Shown piece by piece: positions 42,978 to 54,982 of a stretch of 64,000 bases of DNA. Where the stretch lies: the NCBI RefSeq assembly GCF_003012735.1, contig NZ_PXYI01000002.1:62001-126000 (forward strand), given 5' to 3'. Made by a program: the position numbers and the translations under genes. Each line of letters begins with the position of its first letter. The stretch's first letter is position 1. Under the pieces are notes generated by a model. That model made no database searches. It worked only from the letters and a program-made list of their open reading frames with translations, and was not told where the DNA came from. Origin of the DNA: Allosphingosinicella deserti (GTDB taxonomy: Bacteria; Pseudomonadota; Alphaproteobacteria; Sphingomonadales; Sphingomonadaceae).

Positions 42978-44048
42978 TCAGCGCTGCCCCGCCCTGCTTA
43001 GTTCCTCGATCGGCCCTTTTGCCTGAGCGCGGGATCGTGCGTTCACGCTTTCCTGTTCGGCGACATAGCTGCGAATCCGCCCCTGGCGCGCATTCACGTC
43101 CTGGAGATCCCGATCCTGCTCGAACATGACCCGGCCATTCGACATCGACCACTGCCGGCGGGCGAGGGTCCGGCAGATGCCAGCCCCTTCGACCATGATC
43201 TCCGCATTCACCTGCCATTGGCGTTCGTACGTCGGCTTGGCGGACATCGCTCCTTCCATGAAAGAATCAATCGCCCTGGCAGGCACCTCCCCCTTCCGCG
43301 ATGCCTCGTCGCCAATCGCCCGCGCTGCCGCGAAGTGCTGGGAAACGCGCCTGCCATTGGCGCGGGCAGTCTCCGCCAGTGAGTCCAAACCCGCGCAACG
43401 ATCGAGCACCGGGCTGGTGCGGGTCAACCCCTCGAAGCTGAGCACCTGGGCAGCCCCGGCGCGCTCCGCGTCGCGTTCGAATGCATGCCGCTCCGCAAGG
43501 ACCGAGTTCAGCACCGCAGCGGACATCCGAGACATCGGCCCTTCGCCGGATCGCACTTCCTTCGGCACCGCGTCACCGGCTTCGGTGACCTGCTTCAGGA
43601 TTGCTGCGGTGTCCCGCATGTCACCGCGAGCACGGTCAGCGTACGCGCCGCGCTCGCCGGCACGGCCAATGAGACTCACCAGCAAGCCTACAACGAATAT
43701 GATGAGCAACGAGGCGATCTTCCAGCGCGGCGAGGCCCTGCGGATGGTTATCGCATATGCAATGCCCCAGATCACCAGCGTGAGCATCACCGCGCCGCCG
43801 ACCACTTGGCCGGCGAAATAAGCGAGCGACCCTGAGCCCGCAGCGTCGATCGTGCGGGGCTCGGCATCCTGCGACAACGTCAGCATCGCAACGACGCAGC
43901 CAATCACCGTTGCGGCAATCGGATGCCCCCCCGCCTGCGGCGAGTCATCGTCCTCGTCGATGATCGAAGTCTCTCCGTGCATGCGCTCTTGTCCCCCGAC
44001 CATCGCCAATCCCTCGGCCATGCTGCCGAGGTCCGACGGCGTCGGCAA
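42978..44048 (-). CDS. Hypothetical membrane protein
   Basis: The 356-residue protein has an acidic N-terminal segment (about 25-40, IDEDDD), three membrane helices (about 45-62, 78-100, 110-128), and a long soluble C-terminal part with regular arginine, alanine and glutamate, probably alpha-helical. No family was recognised. ATGs at codons 10, 16 and 23 are alternative starts. It lies 35 bases behind the AIM24-like gene on the same strand, so the two may be co-transcribed. Confidence 0.65.
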   Translation of the reverse strand: MPTPSDLGSMAEGLAMVGGQERMHGETSIIDEDDDSPQAGGHPIAATVIGCVVAMLTLSQDAEPRTIDAAGSGSLAYFAGQVVGGAVMLTLVIWGIAYAITIRRASPRWKIASLLIIFVVGLLVSLIGRAGERGAYADRARGDMRDTAAILKQVTEAGDAVPKEVRSGEGPMSRMSAAVLNSVLAERHAFERDAERAGAAQVLSFEGLTRTSPVLDRCAGLDSLAETARANGRRVSQHFAAARAIGDEASRKGEVPARAIDSFMEGAMSAKPTYERQWQVNAEIMVEGAGICRTLARRQWSMSNGRVMFEQDRDLQDVNARQGRIRSYVAEQESVNARSRAQAKGPIEELSRAGQR

Positions 44049-44083
44049 GACCCATAGACGTCAGACAAGCGCGCTGAGAGCGA

Positions 44084-44926
44084 TCATCGATTGCCGGAGA
44101 TGAGGTCGCCCAACGGACCGAGTACCGAACCCTCGCCGCGGTTCTGGCCTCCGCCGGGCATCGCCGCTGCGAGCATCCGTCCGGCCAGTCGCGAGAAGGG
44201 CAGCGACTGGATCCAGACCTTGCCTGGGCCGGTGAGCCGCGCGAAGAACAGGCCTTCGCCGCCGAACAGCGAACTCTTGACGCCTCCGGCGCCGATCAGA
44301 TCGAAATCGACGGTCGATGTGAAGGCGGCAATGCAGCCGGTGTCGACATGGATCTGCTCGCCGGGCCGAAGCTCCCGCTCGATCACTGCGCCGCCCATCT
44401 GAACGAAGGCCCAGCCGTCGCCGTCGAGCCGCTGCATTATGAAGCCCTCGCCGCCGAACAGCCCGGTGAGGATCCGCTTTTGGAAATGGATGCCGATGCT
44501 GACGCCCTTGGCCGCGGCAAGGAAGCTGTCCTTCTGACAGATCAGGGTGCCGCCGACGTCGGACAGGCGGATCGGCAGGATCGCGCCCGGCACCGGCGCG
44601 CCGAAGGCCACCCGCGCCTTGCCGGTGCCAGTGTGGGTGAACACTGTGGTGAACAGGCTTTCGCCGGTCACCAGACGTTTGCCGGCCGAGAGCAGCTTGC
44701 CCATGAAGCCACCCTCCTGGCCGGCGCCATTGCCGAACACGGTCGCCATCTCGACGCTGGCGTCCTTCCACACCATCGCGCCGGCTTCGGCGACGGCGCT
44801 TTCGCCGGGATCGAGCTCGACCTCGACGAACTGCAGCTCCTGCCCCTTGATCTCGAAATCGATGTCGTCGGAAACGCCCGACTTGCGGCTGTGATGATAA
44901 GGCGCGCCCCAGGGAGAGTTCGGCAT
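44084..44926 (-). CDS. AIM24/TIGR00266 family protein
   Basis: The 280-residue protein shows the AIM24 pattern: an N-terminal IDFEIKGQELQFVEVELDPGESAVAEAGAMVW block, FTHTGTGKARVAFG, GGEGFIMQRLDGDG and GEQIHVDTGCIAAF, ending in a glycine-rich tail. The fold is a trimeric beta-prism-like barrel related to TRAP; the bacterial function is unknown. The ATG at 44926 is preceded by an AGGATCC ribosome site; the open frame upstream is rejected because it covers the divergent cupin promoter. Confidence 0.83.
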   Translation of the reverse strand: MPNSPWGAPYHHSRKSGVSDDIDFEIKGQELQFVEVELDPGESAVAEAGAMVWKDASVEMATVFGNGAGQEGGFMGKLLSAGKRLVTGESLFTTVFTHTGTGKARVAFGAPVPGAILPIRLSDVGGTLICQKDSFLAAAKGVSIGIHFQKRILTGLFGGEGFIMQRLDGDGWAFVQMGGAVIERELRPGEQIHVDTGCIAAFTSTVDFDLIGAGGVKSSLFGGEGLFFARLTGPGKVWIQSLPFSRLAGRMLAAAMPGGGQNRGEGSVLGPLGDLISGNR

Positions 44927-45061
44927 GTCGGGATCCTTTCTCGTGAATTCCGGCGCTTCTAACCGGAGCCGGCCGCGTCGATCCAGCAGGACCATGAGGA
45001 AAAAAACCAAGCGCGTCCGGGCCGCTTGCCTTGTCGATCGCGCCGCGCGAGAGAGGCGTGC

Positions 45062-45523
45062 ATGACCGATCCACTCGCCCTCATCGTCTCGCTCGATCTC
45101 CAGCCGCATCCCGAAGGCGGCTGGTATCGCGAGACCTGGCGCGCCGAGGCTGCGGAGGGTGCGCGCGCCTCGGCGACGGCGATCCTGTTCCTGCTCGAGG
45201 ACGGACAGAGATCGCATTGGCACAAGGTCGACGCGACGGAGCTGTGGCTGTTCCATGCCGGCAGCCCTCTGCGGCTCCGTACTGCCTCGTCCGACGCCGG
45301 GCCTGTCCAGGAGATCCGGCTCGGTCCGGACGTGCTTTCGGGAGAGCAGCCGCAGGTCCGGATCGCGCCGGGCGAGTGGCAGGCCGCGGAGGCGGATCGA
45401 GGCTGGGCGCTGGTGTCCTGCATCGTCTCGCCGGGCTTCGAATTCACCGGCTTCACACTGGCGGAGCCTGACTGGTCGCCCGGCAGCCCGGATCAGGAAG
45501 CGTCCGGCTCCGGTGCGACATAG
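45062..45523 (+). CDS. Cupin family protein (DUF985)
   Basis: The 153-residue protein has LIVSLDLQPHPEGGWYRETWR at the N terminus and SHWHKVDATELWLFHAG in the middle, the DUF985 cupin signature with metal-type histidines and glutamate. Members occur in bacteria and plants with no settled function. The 3' end overlaps the convergent GGCT-like gene by 31 bases. Confidence 0.85.
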   Translation: MTDPLALIVSLDLQPHPEGGWYRETWRAEAAEGARASATAILFLLEDGQRSHWHKVDATELWLFHAGSPLRLRTASSDAGPVQEIRLGPDVLSGEQPQVRIAPGEWQAAEADRGWALVSCIVSPGFEFTGFTLAEPDWSPGSPDQEASGSGAT

Positions 45524-45870
45524 ACGAAGGCGCGCGTCCCCGAGGCGAGGGTAAGTTCTGCCCGCACATAGGCGCTCGTCTCGTAATCGTCCGCACCGTC
45601 GAGCTCCGCCCTCGTAACCTCGAAGACGATCCCATTGATCCGGTCTGCGGGATCACCGGTCCTGCGGGCGATGCTGTGCACCGCAAGCCCGCTGGTCGCG
45701 ACCACGTCGGGATCGTCGATGACGACGCTCGACAGGACGTAGCCGTCGAGGCTGTCCGATGTCCCCGCCAGCAGACGCCCGAACGTTGCGCGCTGCACCT
45801 CTGCCTGCTGCAGAGTGCCGTAGGAGAACAGGCGAACGCTCGGCTCCGCTCCAGGGGGATCAATCGTCAT
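45493..45870 (-). CDS. Gamma-glutamylcyclotransferase-like protein
   Basis: The 125-residue protein contains LFSYGTLQQAEVQRATFGR (the Y-G-T-L substrate-binding loop) and GIVFEVTRAELDGADDYETSAYVR, where the glutamate after A-E-L-D and D-D-Y-E is the catalytic region of the AIG2/GGCT fold. It may cyclise gamma-glutamyl peptides; activity is not proven. Its ATG overlaps the stop of a 17-codon upstream ORF. Confidence 0.8.
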   Translation of the reverse strand: MTIDPPGAEPSVRLFSYGTLQQAEVQRATFGRLLAGTSDSLDGYVLSSVVIDDPDVVATSGLAVHSIARRTGDPADRINGIVFEVTRAELDGADDYETSAYVRAELTLASGTRAFVYVAPEPDAS

Positions 45871-45920
45871 TCGATCCTCAGAACGCCGATGATCACGCGA
45901 AGCAAGTCTGCGCCTTTCAT
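45867..45920 (-). CDS. Possible 17-residue leader peptide coupled to the GGCT-like gene
   Basis: MKGADLLRVIIGVLRIE is preceded by AAGGGGAAGACA, a good ribosome site, and its TGA overlaps the GGCT start as ATGA. It could be a coupling leader or the remnant of a small membrane protein. Existence as an expressed ORF is speculative. Confidence 0.25.
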   Translation of the reverse strand: MKGADLLRVIIGVLRIE

Positions 45921-46008
45921 TGTCTTCCCCTTCGGATGGCGGCGATCATGGCGTTGTGGGCGTCACCGGTACCGGCAAGGCCGGCCGGCCCGAAGCGCAA
46001 CGACCCGA

Positions 46009-46226
46009 TCATCCGGCGGCGATAGCCTGGGCCTGCGGCGTGCCGAAGGTCAGCGAGAGTTCAAGGCCGCCGCCGGTGAGCGCGACAGCGGGCGCGGAGT
46101 CCTGGTTCGCATCTGCCGCAGCTTCGCCAGCCGCCGATTCGAACTCGTTGACCATGCCGGACCCGCTACCGTCGCAGCTGCACAGCCGGCCGACATAAGG
46201 ACAGGAATCCAGGTGCGGCGGACCAT
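46009..46226 (-). pseudogene. Probable frameshifted small lipoprotein gene
   Basis: From an ATG at 46226 one frame encodes MVRRTWIPVLMSAGCAAATVAG, a lipoprotein-like signal with a possible SAGC lipobox. From about 46165 the coherent sequence continues in another frame as MVNEFESAAGEAAADANQD, ending LTFGTPQAQAIAAG and TGA at 46009. Joining the frames would give about 72 residues, acidic and alanine-rich like many small sphingomonad lipoproteins. A real or sequencing frameshift is inferred; alternatively only the 48-residue second part is translated. Confidence 0.35.
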
Positions 46227-46348
46227 CGCCAACCGGCGAAGCAGGATTGGCATTCGCGCATGCTGGTCGAACGGCGATCGAGGCGCAAGACTGGGCACCT
46301 GCATCCTGAAGCCCAGAGGAACTGCAGCCGTTTCGATCGGGTCCAAGT

Positions 46349-46371
46349 GGCGGCCGGCCAAGGCGGCCGCC
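46349..46371 (-). terminator. Hairpin downstream of thiC
   Basis: Perfect 8-bp arms GGCGGCCG and CGGCCGCC with a 7-base loop lie 26 bases after the thiC stop. It is GC-rich and lacks a T-run. Between it and 45921 I see only the candidate frameshifted gene. Confidence 0.45.
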
Positions 46372-46396
46372 TCTTCCGACTGCAGGCCTGAGCCCG

Positions 46397-48385
<1,989 letters not shown>

Positions 48386-48429
48386 TGCGCCGGCTTGTAG
48401 GCCGACCGGCCGGGCAACGGAAGCGCCAA

Positions 48430-49368
48430 TCAGCGGTGATAGAGATAGTCGTCCGGAAGGCCGAGGCGTCTGCACGATTGTACCGCGGGCGATCTGCCGA
48501 GGCGGACGCGCTCCGCAAGCCCGGCAGCCGCGAAGACGAGCGGGCGCTGCCAGGACTTCAGCCGCCATTCGGGGCCAAGGCCGAGCCGTGCCCGAACCCA
48601 CTCGGGCACGATCTCGACGGCGGCGTTGATCAACAGCTTCTGGAACCGGCGTGCAGGCACGGGCAGAGCGGGCAATGACGTCATGATCCCAAGGAATTCG
48701 ATCACGATCGGCGAGGCTTCAAGGCCGGGGCCGAGCCGGCCCGCAAGCTCATCGAAATCCGCACGGGAGCGCGGAGCGCCAACGGCGCCGTAGAGGGCAG
48801 CCGCCGCTTCACCTTCGGCAAAAGCGCGATCGAGCTCGTCGGGCAAAAGCTGCCGGGCGTAATCCGAATAGGCGGTGGCAAAGCCGAAGGTGGCGGTCGC
48901 CTGGACCCAGTCGAGTAGCTCGGGGTCGTTCGCAGAATAGGCGACCCCGCCAGAAGTCGTGCCGGCGACCCGGTCATGCGCGCGCACCACACCCGCGATC
49001 ATCGCCTCCGCTTTCGATCTTGGTCCGTAAACCGTCAGCATTGCGGCCATTCCGGTCCGCTGAAGGCGGGTCATCGCGTCGGTTCGGAAGGTGGAATGCC
49101 GCCACACGCCCTCGCGCACGCGCGGCTCGGCAAGCTCGAGAATGACGGCGGCAACGCCGCCGATGAACAAGGTGACGGGATTCTTGAAGATCCGCCAGGA
49201 AACGGATTCAGGGCCGACCAGCGCCGCTTCTCCGGCGGGGCGACTGAAATCGACAGGTGGCACGTCCGGTGGGTCGAACAGTTCGGCGGCGAGCGCATCG
49301 ATCCACCTGCGCAGGGCAGCCGGAAGCGCAAGCCCGCCCCGGAGGATTGTTGGTTGTGCCGTCCTCAT
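48430..49368 (-). CDS. MpaB-like oxygenase (DUF2236)
   Basis: The 312-residue protein shows the DUF2236 features: SVSWRIFKNPVTLFIGGVAAVILELAEPRVREGVWRHSTF near 55-95, the AHDRVAGTT segment, and W-V-Q-A-T-ATFGFATAYS. This family includes haem-dependent oxygenases such as latex-clearing Lcp and mycophenolate-cleaving MpaB. The substrate is unknown. It lies 33 bases downstream of dinB on the same strand. Confidence 0.82.
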   Translation of the reverse strand: MRTAQPTILRGGLALPAALRRWIDALAAELFDPPDVPPVDFSRPAGEAALVGPESVSWRIFKNPVTLFIGGVAAVILELAEPRVREGVWRHSTFRTDAMTRLQRTGMAAMLTVYGPRSKAEAMIAGVVRAHDRVAGTTSGGVAYSANDPELLDWVQATATFGFATAYSDYARQLLPDELDRAFAEGEAAAALYGAVGAPRSRADFDELAGRLGPGLEASPIVIEFLGIMTSLPALPVPARRFQKLLINAAVEIVPEWVRARLGLGPEWRLKSWQRPLVFAAAGLAERVRLGRSPAVQSCRRLGLPDDYLYHR

Positions 49369-49401
49369 TCCGCATCAACGGCCTATCGCGGCGTCGGTGC
49401 C

Positions 49402-50478
49402 TCAGAGCGGCAGTTCGAGTTCGACGGGTCTTGCCGCTGGGGCTTGTCCCTCCCCGAGATTGGAGAGGCCGAGGCCGAGCAACCGGATGCTCTTCACCGG
49501 CGGCAGCAGCGATTGCAGCAATCCGATGCCGACCTGGAGGAATTCTCCCACATCTGCGACCGGCCGGTCCAGCGACCTCGCGCGGCTGATGATCTGAAAG
49601 TCGGCGTATTTCACCTTGAGATTCACCGTTCGGCCGAAGATCCGCTTGTTCTCGATCCTCGTCCAGACATGCCGGCCGATGCGATCCAATTCGGCGACCA
49701 GCGCTGCGGGATCGGCAAGATCGGTCAGGAACGTGTCTTCGGCGCTTACCGATTTGTATGGACGATCGGCCTTGACTTGGCGATGGCAGATGCCCCGTGC
49801 GAGATCGTGATAATATTGCGCGGAACTACCGAAATTGGCGGCGAGCCACTCCAGGCTGCGCGCTTTGAGGTCGGCTCCGGTCTCGATCCCCAGCCGCGCC
49901 ATCTTCTCCGCGGTCTTGGGACCGACTCCATGGAAGCGCGTGACTGGAAGGCTCTCGACAAACGCTGGGCCACGCGCCGGAGTCACGACGCAAAGACCAT
50001 TGGGCTTGTTCTGGTCGGAAGCGATCTTGGCAAGGAACTTGTTGTACGAAACGCCGGCGGAGGCGGTGAGGCCGGTCTCCGCCAGGATGCGCGCACGGAT
50101 CTCCTCGGCAATGATCGTCGCGATGCCGATGCCCTTCAGGTCGTTGGTGACATCGAGATAGGCCTCGTCGAGGCTGAGCGGCTCGACGTGTGGCGTATAG
50201 TCGAGGAAGATTGCGCGGATCTGCTGGGACACCGCCCGGTAGGCGTCGAACCTCGGCTTGACGAATATGAGCTCCGGGCACCGTCTTCGCGCGGTGACCG
50301 CAGGCATCGCCGAACGGACACCGAATTTCCGGGCTTCGTAGCTGGCCGCCGCCACCACACCGCGTATGCCGCCGCCCACGGCGATCGGCTTGCCCCGAAG
50401 CTCGGGATGATCCCGCTGCTCAACGGACGCGTAGAATGCGTCCATGTCGACGTGGATGATCTTGCGAATCCCGTTCAC
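49402..50478 (-). CDS. dinB: DNA polymerase IV (Y family)
   Basis: The 358-residue protein begins near KIIHVDMDAFYASVEQRDHPEL and contains SLDEAYLDVT with the catalytic D-E pair, TASAGVSYNKFLAKIASD and the helix-hairpin-helix GVGPKTAEKMARLGI. It ends LELPL, a QLxLF-like clamp-binding tail variant. It carries out translesion synthesis. GTG at 50478 is the best start; the open frame to 50556 encodes an atypical basic extension. Confidence 0.93.
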   Translation of the reverse strand: MNGIRKIIHVDMDAFYASVEQRDHPELRGKPIAVGGGIRGVVAAASYEARKFGVRSAMPAVTARRRCPELIFVKPRFDAYRAVSQQIRAIFLDYTPHVEPLSLDEAYLDVTNDLKGIGIATIIAEEIRARILAETGLTASAGVSYNKFLAKIASDQNKPNGLCVVTPARGPAFVESLPVTRFHGVGPKTAEKMARLGIETGADLKARSLEWLAANFGSSAQYYHDLARGICHRQVKADRPYKSVSAEDTFLTDLADPAALVAELDRIGRHVWTRIENKRIFGRTVNLKVKYADFQIISRARSLDRPVADVGEFLQVGIGLLQSLLPPVKSIRLLGLGLSNLGEGQAPAARPVELELPL

Positions 50479-50647
50479 GCTTTGTGCTCTTACGCGGCGG
50501 CGCAGCGCCTTGGAAGAGGTGATAATTGCTAGCGAACAGCGGTGCAAACCTACCACACTTCACTCGGATCGTCGCTTTTTTGCAGCGCAGCAGGCCGAAT
50601 TGCTCACACGGGGCTTGAAATAATCGCCAATGCAAGTCAGCGATTGA

Positions 50648-50663
50648 TCTCCGAAAAGGGAGA
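50648..50663 (+). promoter_or_regulatory. Small hairpin covering a ribosome-binding site
   Basis: TCTCC and GGAGA can pair (5 bp, loop GAAAAG). The 3' arm contains the GGGAG ribosome site of the gene starting with GTG at 50669, so folding would block translation. Confidence 0.35.
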
Positions 50664-50668
50664 CTATC

Positions 50669-50905
50669 GTGCTTAGGAAAATCAGTGCTGCGGTGATTGC
50701 CGCCAGTCTGGTCGTTGCTCCGACGGTCGCTGCCGCGCAAAGCTCGGCACCGACCGAGGTAGCACCGGCCAGCGAAAGCATCGACGGTGACAGTCAACTG
50801 CGTGGCGGATTCATTCTTCCGCTCGTGGCGCTTGTTGCCGTTGTCGTTGCGGTCATTCTCTTGACCGGCGACGACGACGATGAGGAAACGCCCGTTACCC
50901 CCTAA
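50669..50905 (+). CDS. Small exported membrane protein
   Basis: The 78-residue protein has a signal peptide (1-23, ending VAAAQ), a short Ser/Glu linker, one hydrophobic helix (about 47-66, FILPLVALVAVVVAVILL) and an acidic end GDDDDEETP. It resembles small unnamed sphingomonad proteins of this layout. The start is GTG. No function is known. Confidence 0.65.
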   Translation: MLRKISAAVIAASLVVAPTVAAAQSSAPTEVAPASESIDGDSQLRGGFILPLVALVAVVVAVILLTGDDDDEETPVTP

Positions 50906-51224
50906 GGTATTCGGATCGCGTTCGAATTCGTGCGGCACGCTGTCGAGCATCGGCGGCGTGCCGTTCGTATTTGTAAGGACAGGGTTGGCTGCCGACGGTC
51001 CCGATGCATAGGCGTTGATTGACGGGAGCCGATTCGATGTCTTGGAGCAGAACTTGCGCGCTGAAGCCGCACTCCGGGCTCGCATTTTCGAAATCAGCTC
51101 GAGTCGCGTTCCGCACGGCTCCGCTGGACTCAATTGTGGAACTCGCGAATCGCGCTCGCGACCATAAGCTCGAAAACTTGACCATTAAGCGAGGAACCTG
51201 AGCTACGCTGCCCAGCGCGACGGA
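50906..51224. other. 319-base intergenic region with a possible small ORF
   Basis: No established gene. A 54-codon ORF at 51037-51201 (+) has GGGAG seven bases before its ATG and ends with LENLTIKRGT, but its composition is unremarkable and no family fits. An overlapping minus-strand frame at 50895-51185 looks random. Confidence 0.3.
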
Positions 51225-51683
51225 TTAGAAGTTGACCCGCAACCCCGCGCCCGCAACCCGGCTTGTGCGGGGTGCGACATCGCGCATGGGGTCCGACTTG
51301 CGGATCTCCCGTTCCCGATTGGTTGCTCCGGTAACCGTGAACAGCCCCAGCCCCACATCCACCCGATCGAGAATCGGGAGGCGGCCGACCATGCCGTTCC
51401 GTAGTGCCGGCAGTCCATCGAGCCCAAGAAGCGGGTCCCCAGCCATCTGCACGCGCTTGTCCCGGCGAAGCATCCGGGCGGTCTCGCTGGGGCGCGATTC
51501 GCGTCCGATGCCGCTCAGGACGATGGTGTCGGGTGTGCGAGCGGCATCCGCCTCAGCGCCCTTGCGGGCGGCAGGATTTTTCTGCTCGCTGCCATCCCGT
51601 TCCTGGCGGCGGCCCGCCTCGGCAGGCGCCGTCGCAACCAGGCACATCATGAGCGCCGCGAGCCTGGTACATCCTCTCGTCAT
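51225..51683 (-). CDS. Exported hypothetical protein
   Basis: The 152-residue protein has a signal peptide (about 1-23, ending APAEA), a lysine/arginine/glutamate-rich middle, and ends AGAGLRVNF. The terminal phenylalanine and alternating residues suggest a short outer-membrane-like beta segment. The ATG at 51683 begins the signal; one 10 codons upstream is less likely. Family unknown. Confidence 0.5.
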   Translation of the reverse strand: MTRGCTRLAALMMCLVATAPAEAGRRQERDGSEQKNPAARKGAEADAARTPDTIVLSGIGRESRPSETARMLRRDKRVQMAGDPLLGLDGLPALRNGMVGRLPILDRVDVGLGLFTVTGATNREREIRKSDPMRDVAPRTSRVAGAGLRVNF

Positions 51684-51841
51684 GCCAGGGCTCCAGTGAC
51701 CAACGTGTATCAAGCCTTGATGACCCTCTCGGTTCCATATGATGGTAGATCGAGCCGATAATTATCATCAAGGCGAAAAGTTACACCTTCGAGACTTGCT
51801 GGAAGGTTTCAACGGCAGGTGTGCATGAAAGCTGTTTCCGA

Positions 51842-52264
51842 TCAATTGCGCCGCTCGACGGCGTCCGCAATACGTCGAAGCTCGCGCACGGCGAGGGCGA
51901 CGAGGATCAGCCCAATCGCCACGAGGCCGGCAAGGCCGAGCAGCGCATAAGCGACCGCTTCGATCCAGCGAGGATCGGGCGCCGTTCGAGGCACTGATGC
52001 CTGCGCCGGATCCGGAGCTTCCACCTCCTTCACCGCTTCTGGCCCGACGCTCGCGCCGATATTCCGCGGCAGCTCCGGATCGGATTCACCCTCCGTCGCG
52101 GGTGCACCCGGCAGGCTTCCGGGATCGCGTTTCCCGGCCAGCATCGACGTTCCGCCGTTACTGGTGGAAATCGCCGCGATCGAACCGAGTATGGACAAGG
52201 TTACCAGTCCGGCAAGAACCAGCATGAGGGTCCTGACGAACCAATCGAAAAGACGATGCGGCAT
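51842..52264 (-). CDS. Hypothetical two-helix membrane protein
   Basis: The 140-residue protein has a membrane helix near 10-33, a proline/glutamate-rich periplasmic-like linker (about 40-98), and a second helix near 102-124, then a short basic end ERR. No family was recognised. Divergent from the small lipoprotein gene. Confidence 0.55.
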   Translation of the reverse strand: MPHRLFDWFVRTLMLVLAGLVTLSILGSIAAISTSNGGTSMLAGKRDPGSLPGAPATEGESDPELPRNIGASVGPEAVKEVEAPDPAQASVPRTAPDPRWIEAVAYALLGLAGLVAIGLILVALAVRELRRIADAVERRN

Positions 52265-52435
52265 CTCGGTCTTTCATCTGCGCGCCAGGGTGTTCGGTCG
52301 ATCCGTAGGCAGTGGCAACGCCCGGCCTATGGACATCGGTTCCAAACCCGTAGGATGGAGCGCGTTGCTGGTGGCCGTGACGCATGCGATTCGCGTCGTT
52401 CGACATTCGTCTTCAAAGACCCGATGGGACAAGCA

Positions 52436-52738
52436 ATGCGCATCTTGTTTGCAGCCGTGGCGCTGCTTCTCGTCTCCTGCTCGACGGTCGCCGAAAACCG
52501 GATCACCACGGCGCTGGCCGACGCGGGGCTCTCGGAGCCGGTGGCGGAATGCATTGCCGAACGGATGGTCGATCGCCTCTCCTGGGATCAGTTGCGCGGT
52601 TTGAGCGCACTGAGCGAGAAGCGGCGCGGGAAGAAGCTGAGCCTACCCGAATTCCTGCACCACTACCGGGCAGCGCTCGACCCCGAAGTCTATGCGGTAA
52701 TGACTCGCGCAGGCGTCCGCTGCGCGCTCACCGCGTGA
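52436..52738 (+). CDS. Small lipoprotein, hypothetical
   Basis: The 100-residue protein has a lipoprotein signal with lipobox LLVSC (cysteine 15), then a helical domain with two further cysteines (in AECIAERM and VRCALTA). The ATG at 52436 follows GGGAC; an ATG at 52424 is possible. No family recognised. Confidence 0.6.
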   Translation: MRILFAAVALLLVSCSTVAENRITTALADAGLSEPVAECIAERMVDRLSWDQLRGLSALSEKRRGKKLSLPEFLHHYRAALDPEVYAVMTRAGVRCALTA

Positions 52739-52793
52739 TCCGATCGGTGATCCGCGCGTTCAGGCGGTTTCAGCGAAGAAGGCGACGTCGAAC

Positions 52794-53204
<411 letters not shown>

Positions 53205-53242
53205 GAGGATGGGGCGCTTATGCTCGGCGCGCAGGACATCGG

Positions 53243-53479
53243 TCACGCCTTGATGCGACTGACTACACAGAGCGGGACTGCCAGCACGGGATTGCCATTC
53301 TCGTCCGCCAGCATGATGCGCTTGTTCAGCTCGGGCTGGCGCTCTGCGGCCGAGGCTGCAACCATCTCGCGGGCGGTCCGAACGGCCTCCTGGCGTGCTT
53401 CTTCGACGCTGTTGAAGAACTGCCCATCTTCGTAGCGAAGCGGCTCGTCCAGGTTCAGCTGAAAATAGAAGCGCGGCAT
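53243..53479 (-). CDS. DUF6894-like small protein
   Basis: The 78-residue protein begins MPRFYFQLNL and contains GQFFNSVEEARQEAVRTAREM and a C-terminal LADENGNPVLAVPL, the pattern of the alphaproteobacterial DUF6894 family of small soluble proteins. Function unknown. Confidence 0.7.
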   Translation of the reverse strand: MPRFYFQLNLDEPLRYEDGQFFNSVEEARQEAVRTAREMVAASAAERQPELNKRIMLADENGNPVLAVPLCVVSRIKA

Positions 53480-53658
53480 GTGCAGCCAATGACTTGATTC
53501 AGATTAGGTTCCGGCCGAATTGCGTTTGTCACGGGCTCAATGAGGCCGGCGACGCCCTCTTCGGCTTCGGCAACGGGGCGCGGCGCGCTTGGCTTCCCGT
53601 CTCCGCTGTGCTTTAGGGCCGCCAAACCCTTCCACCGCTCAAGGAAGCTCCCCTCCCC

Positions 53659-54854
<1,196 letters not shown>

Positions 54855-54858
<4 letters not shown>

Positions 54859-54884
54859 CGTTAACGTAAAGGTCAAGCTAGGGC
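54855..54884 (+). promoter_or_regulatory. LiuR-like operator and promoter for etfBA
   Basis: TTGACGTTAACGTAAA at 54855-54870 is a near-perfect palindrome (one mismatch) overlapping the sucC stop and resembling the operator of the MerR-family regulator LiuR, which controls branched-chain acid and etf genes in proteobacteria. TTGACG (-35) and GCTAGGGC (54877-54884, cf. alphaproteobacterial GCTANAWC) are 16 bases apart, so a promoter for etfBA fits the same site. Confidence 0.5.
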
Positions 54885-54888
54885 CTTT

Positions 54889-54956
54889 CTCACAGTCTTC
54901 CTCTTTCTGTGAGCGAACCCGTCGAAGTTCCACTTTGGCGGGTCGCTCAGAGGAAG
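54889..54956 (+). promoter_or_regulatory. Structured leader between sucC and etfB with competing hairpins
   Basis: Hairpin A pairs CTCACAG (54889-54895) with CTGTGAG (54907-54913). Hairpin B pairs GAGCG-A-ACCCG (54911-54921) with CGGGT-CGCTC (54939-54948) and can extend through CTTCCTC (54897-54903) with GAGGAAG (54950-54956). A and B share bases 54911-54913, so they exclude each other. Confidence 0.45.
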
Positions 54957-54982
54957 GGCGGTGTTCGTGAGGAGAAGGTTGC

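Noticed and set aside
50521-50537. Possible LexA box upstream of dinB (GTTC-N7-ATTA on the minus strand)
   Set aside because: The second half-site matches only two of four bases.
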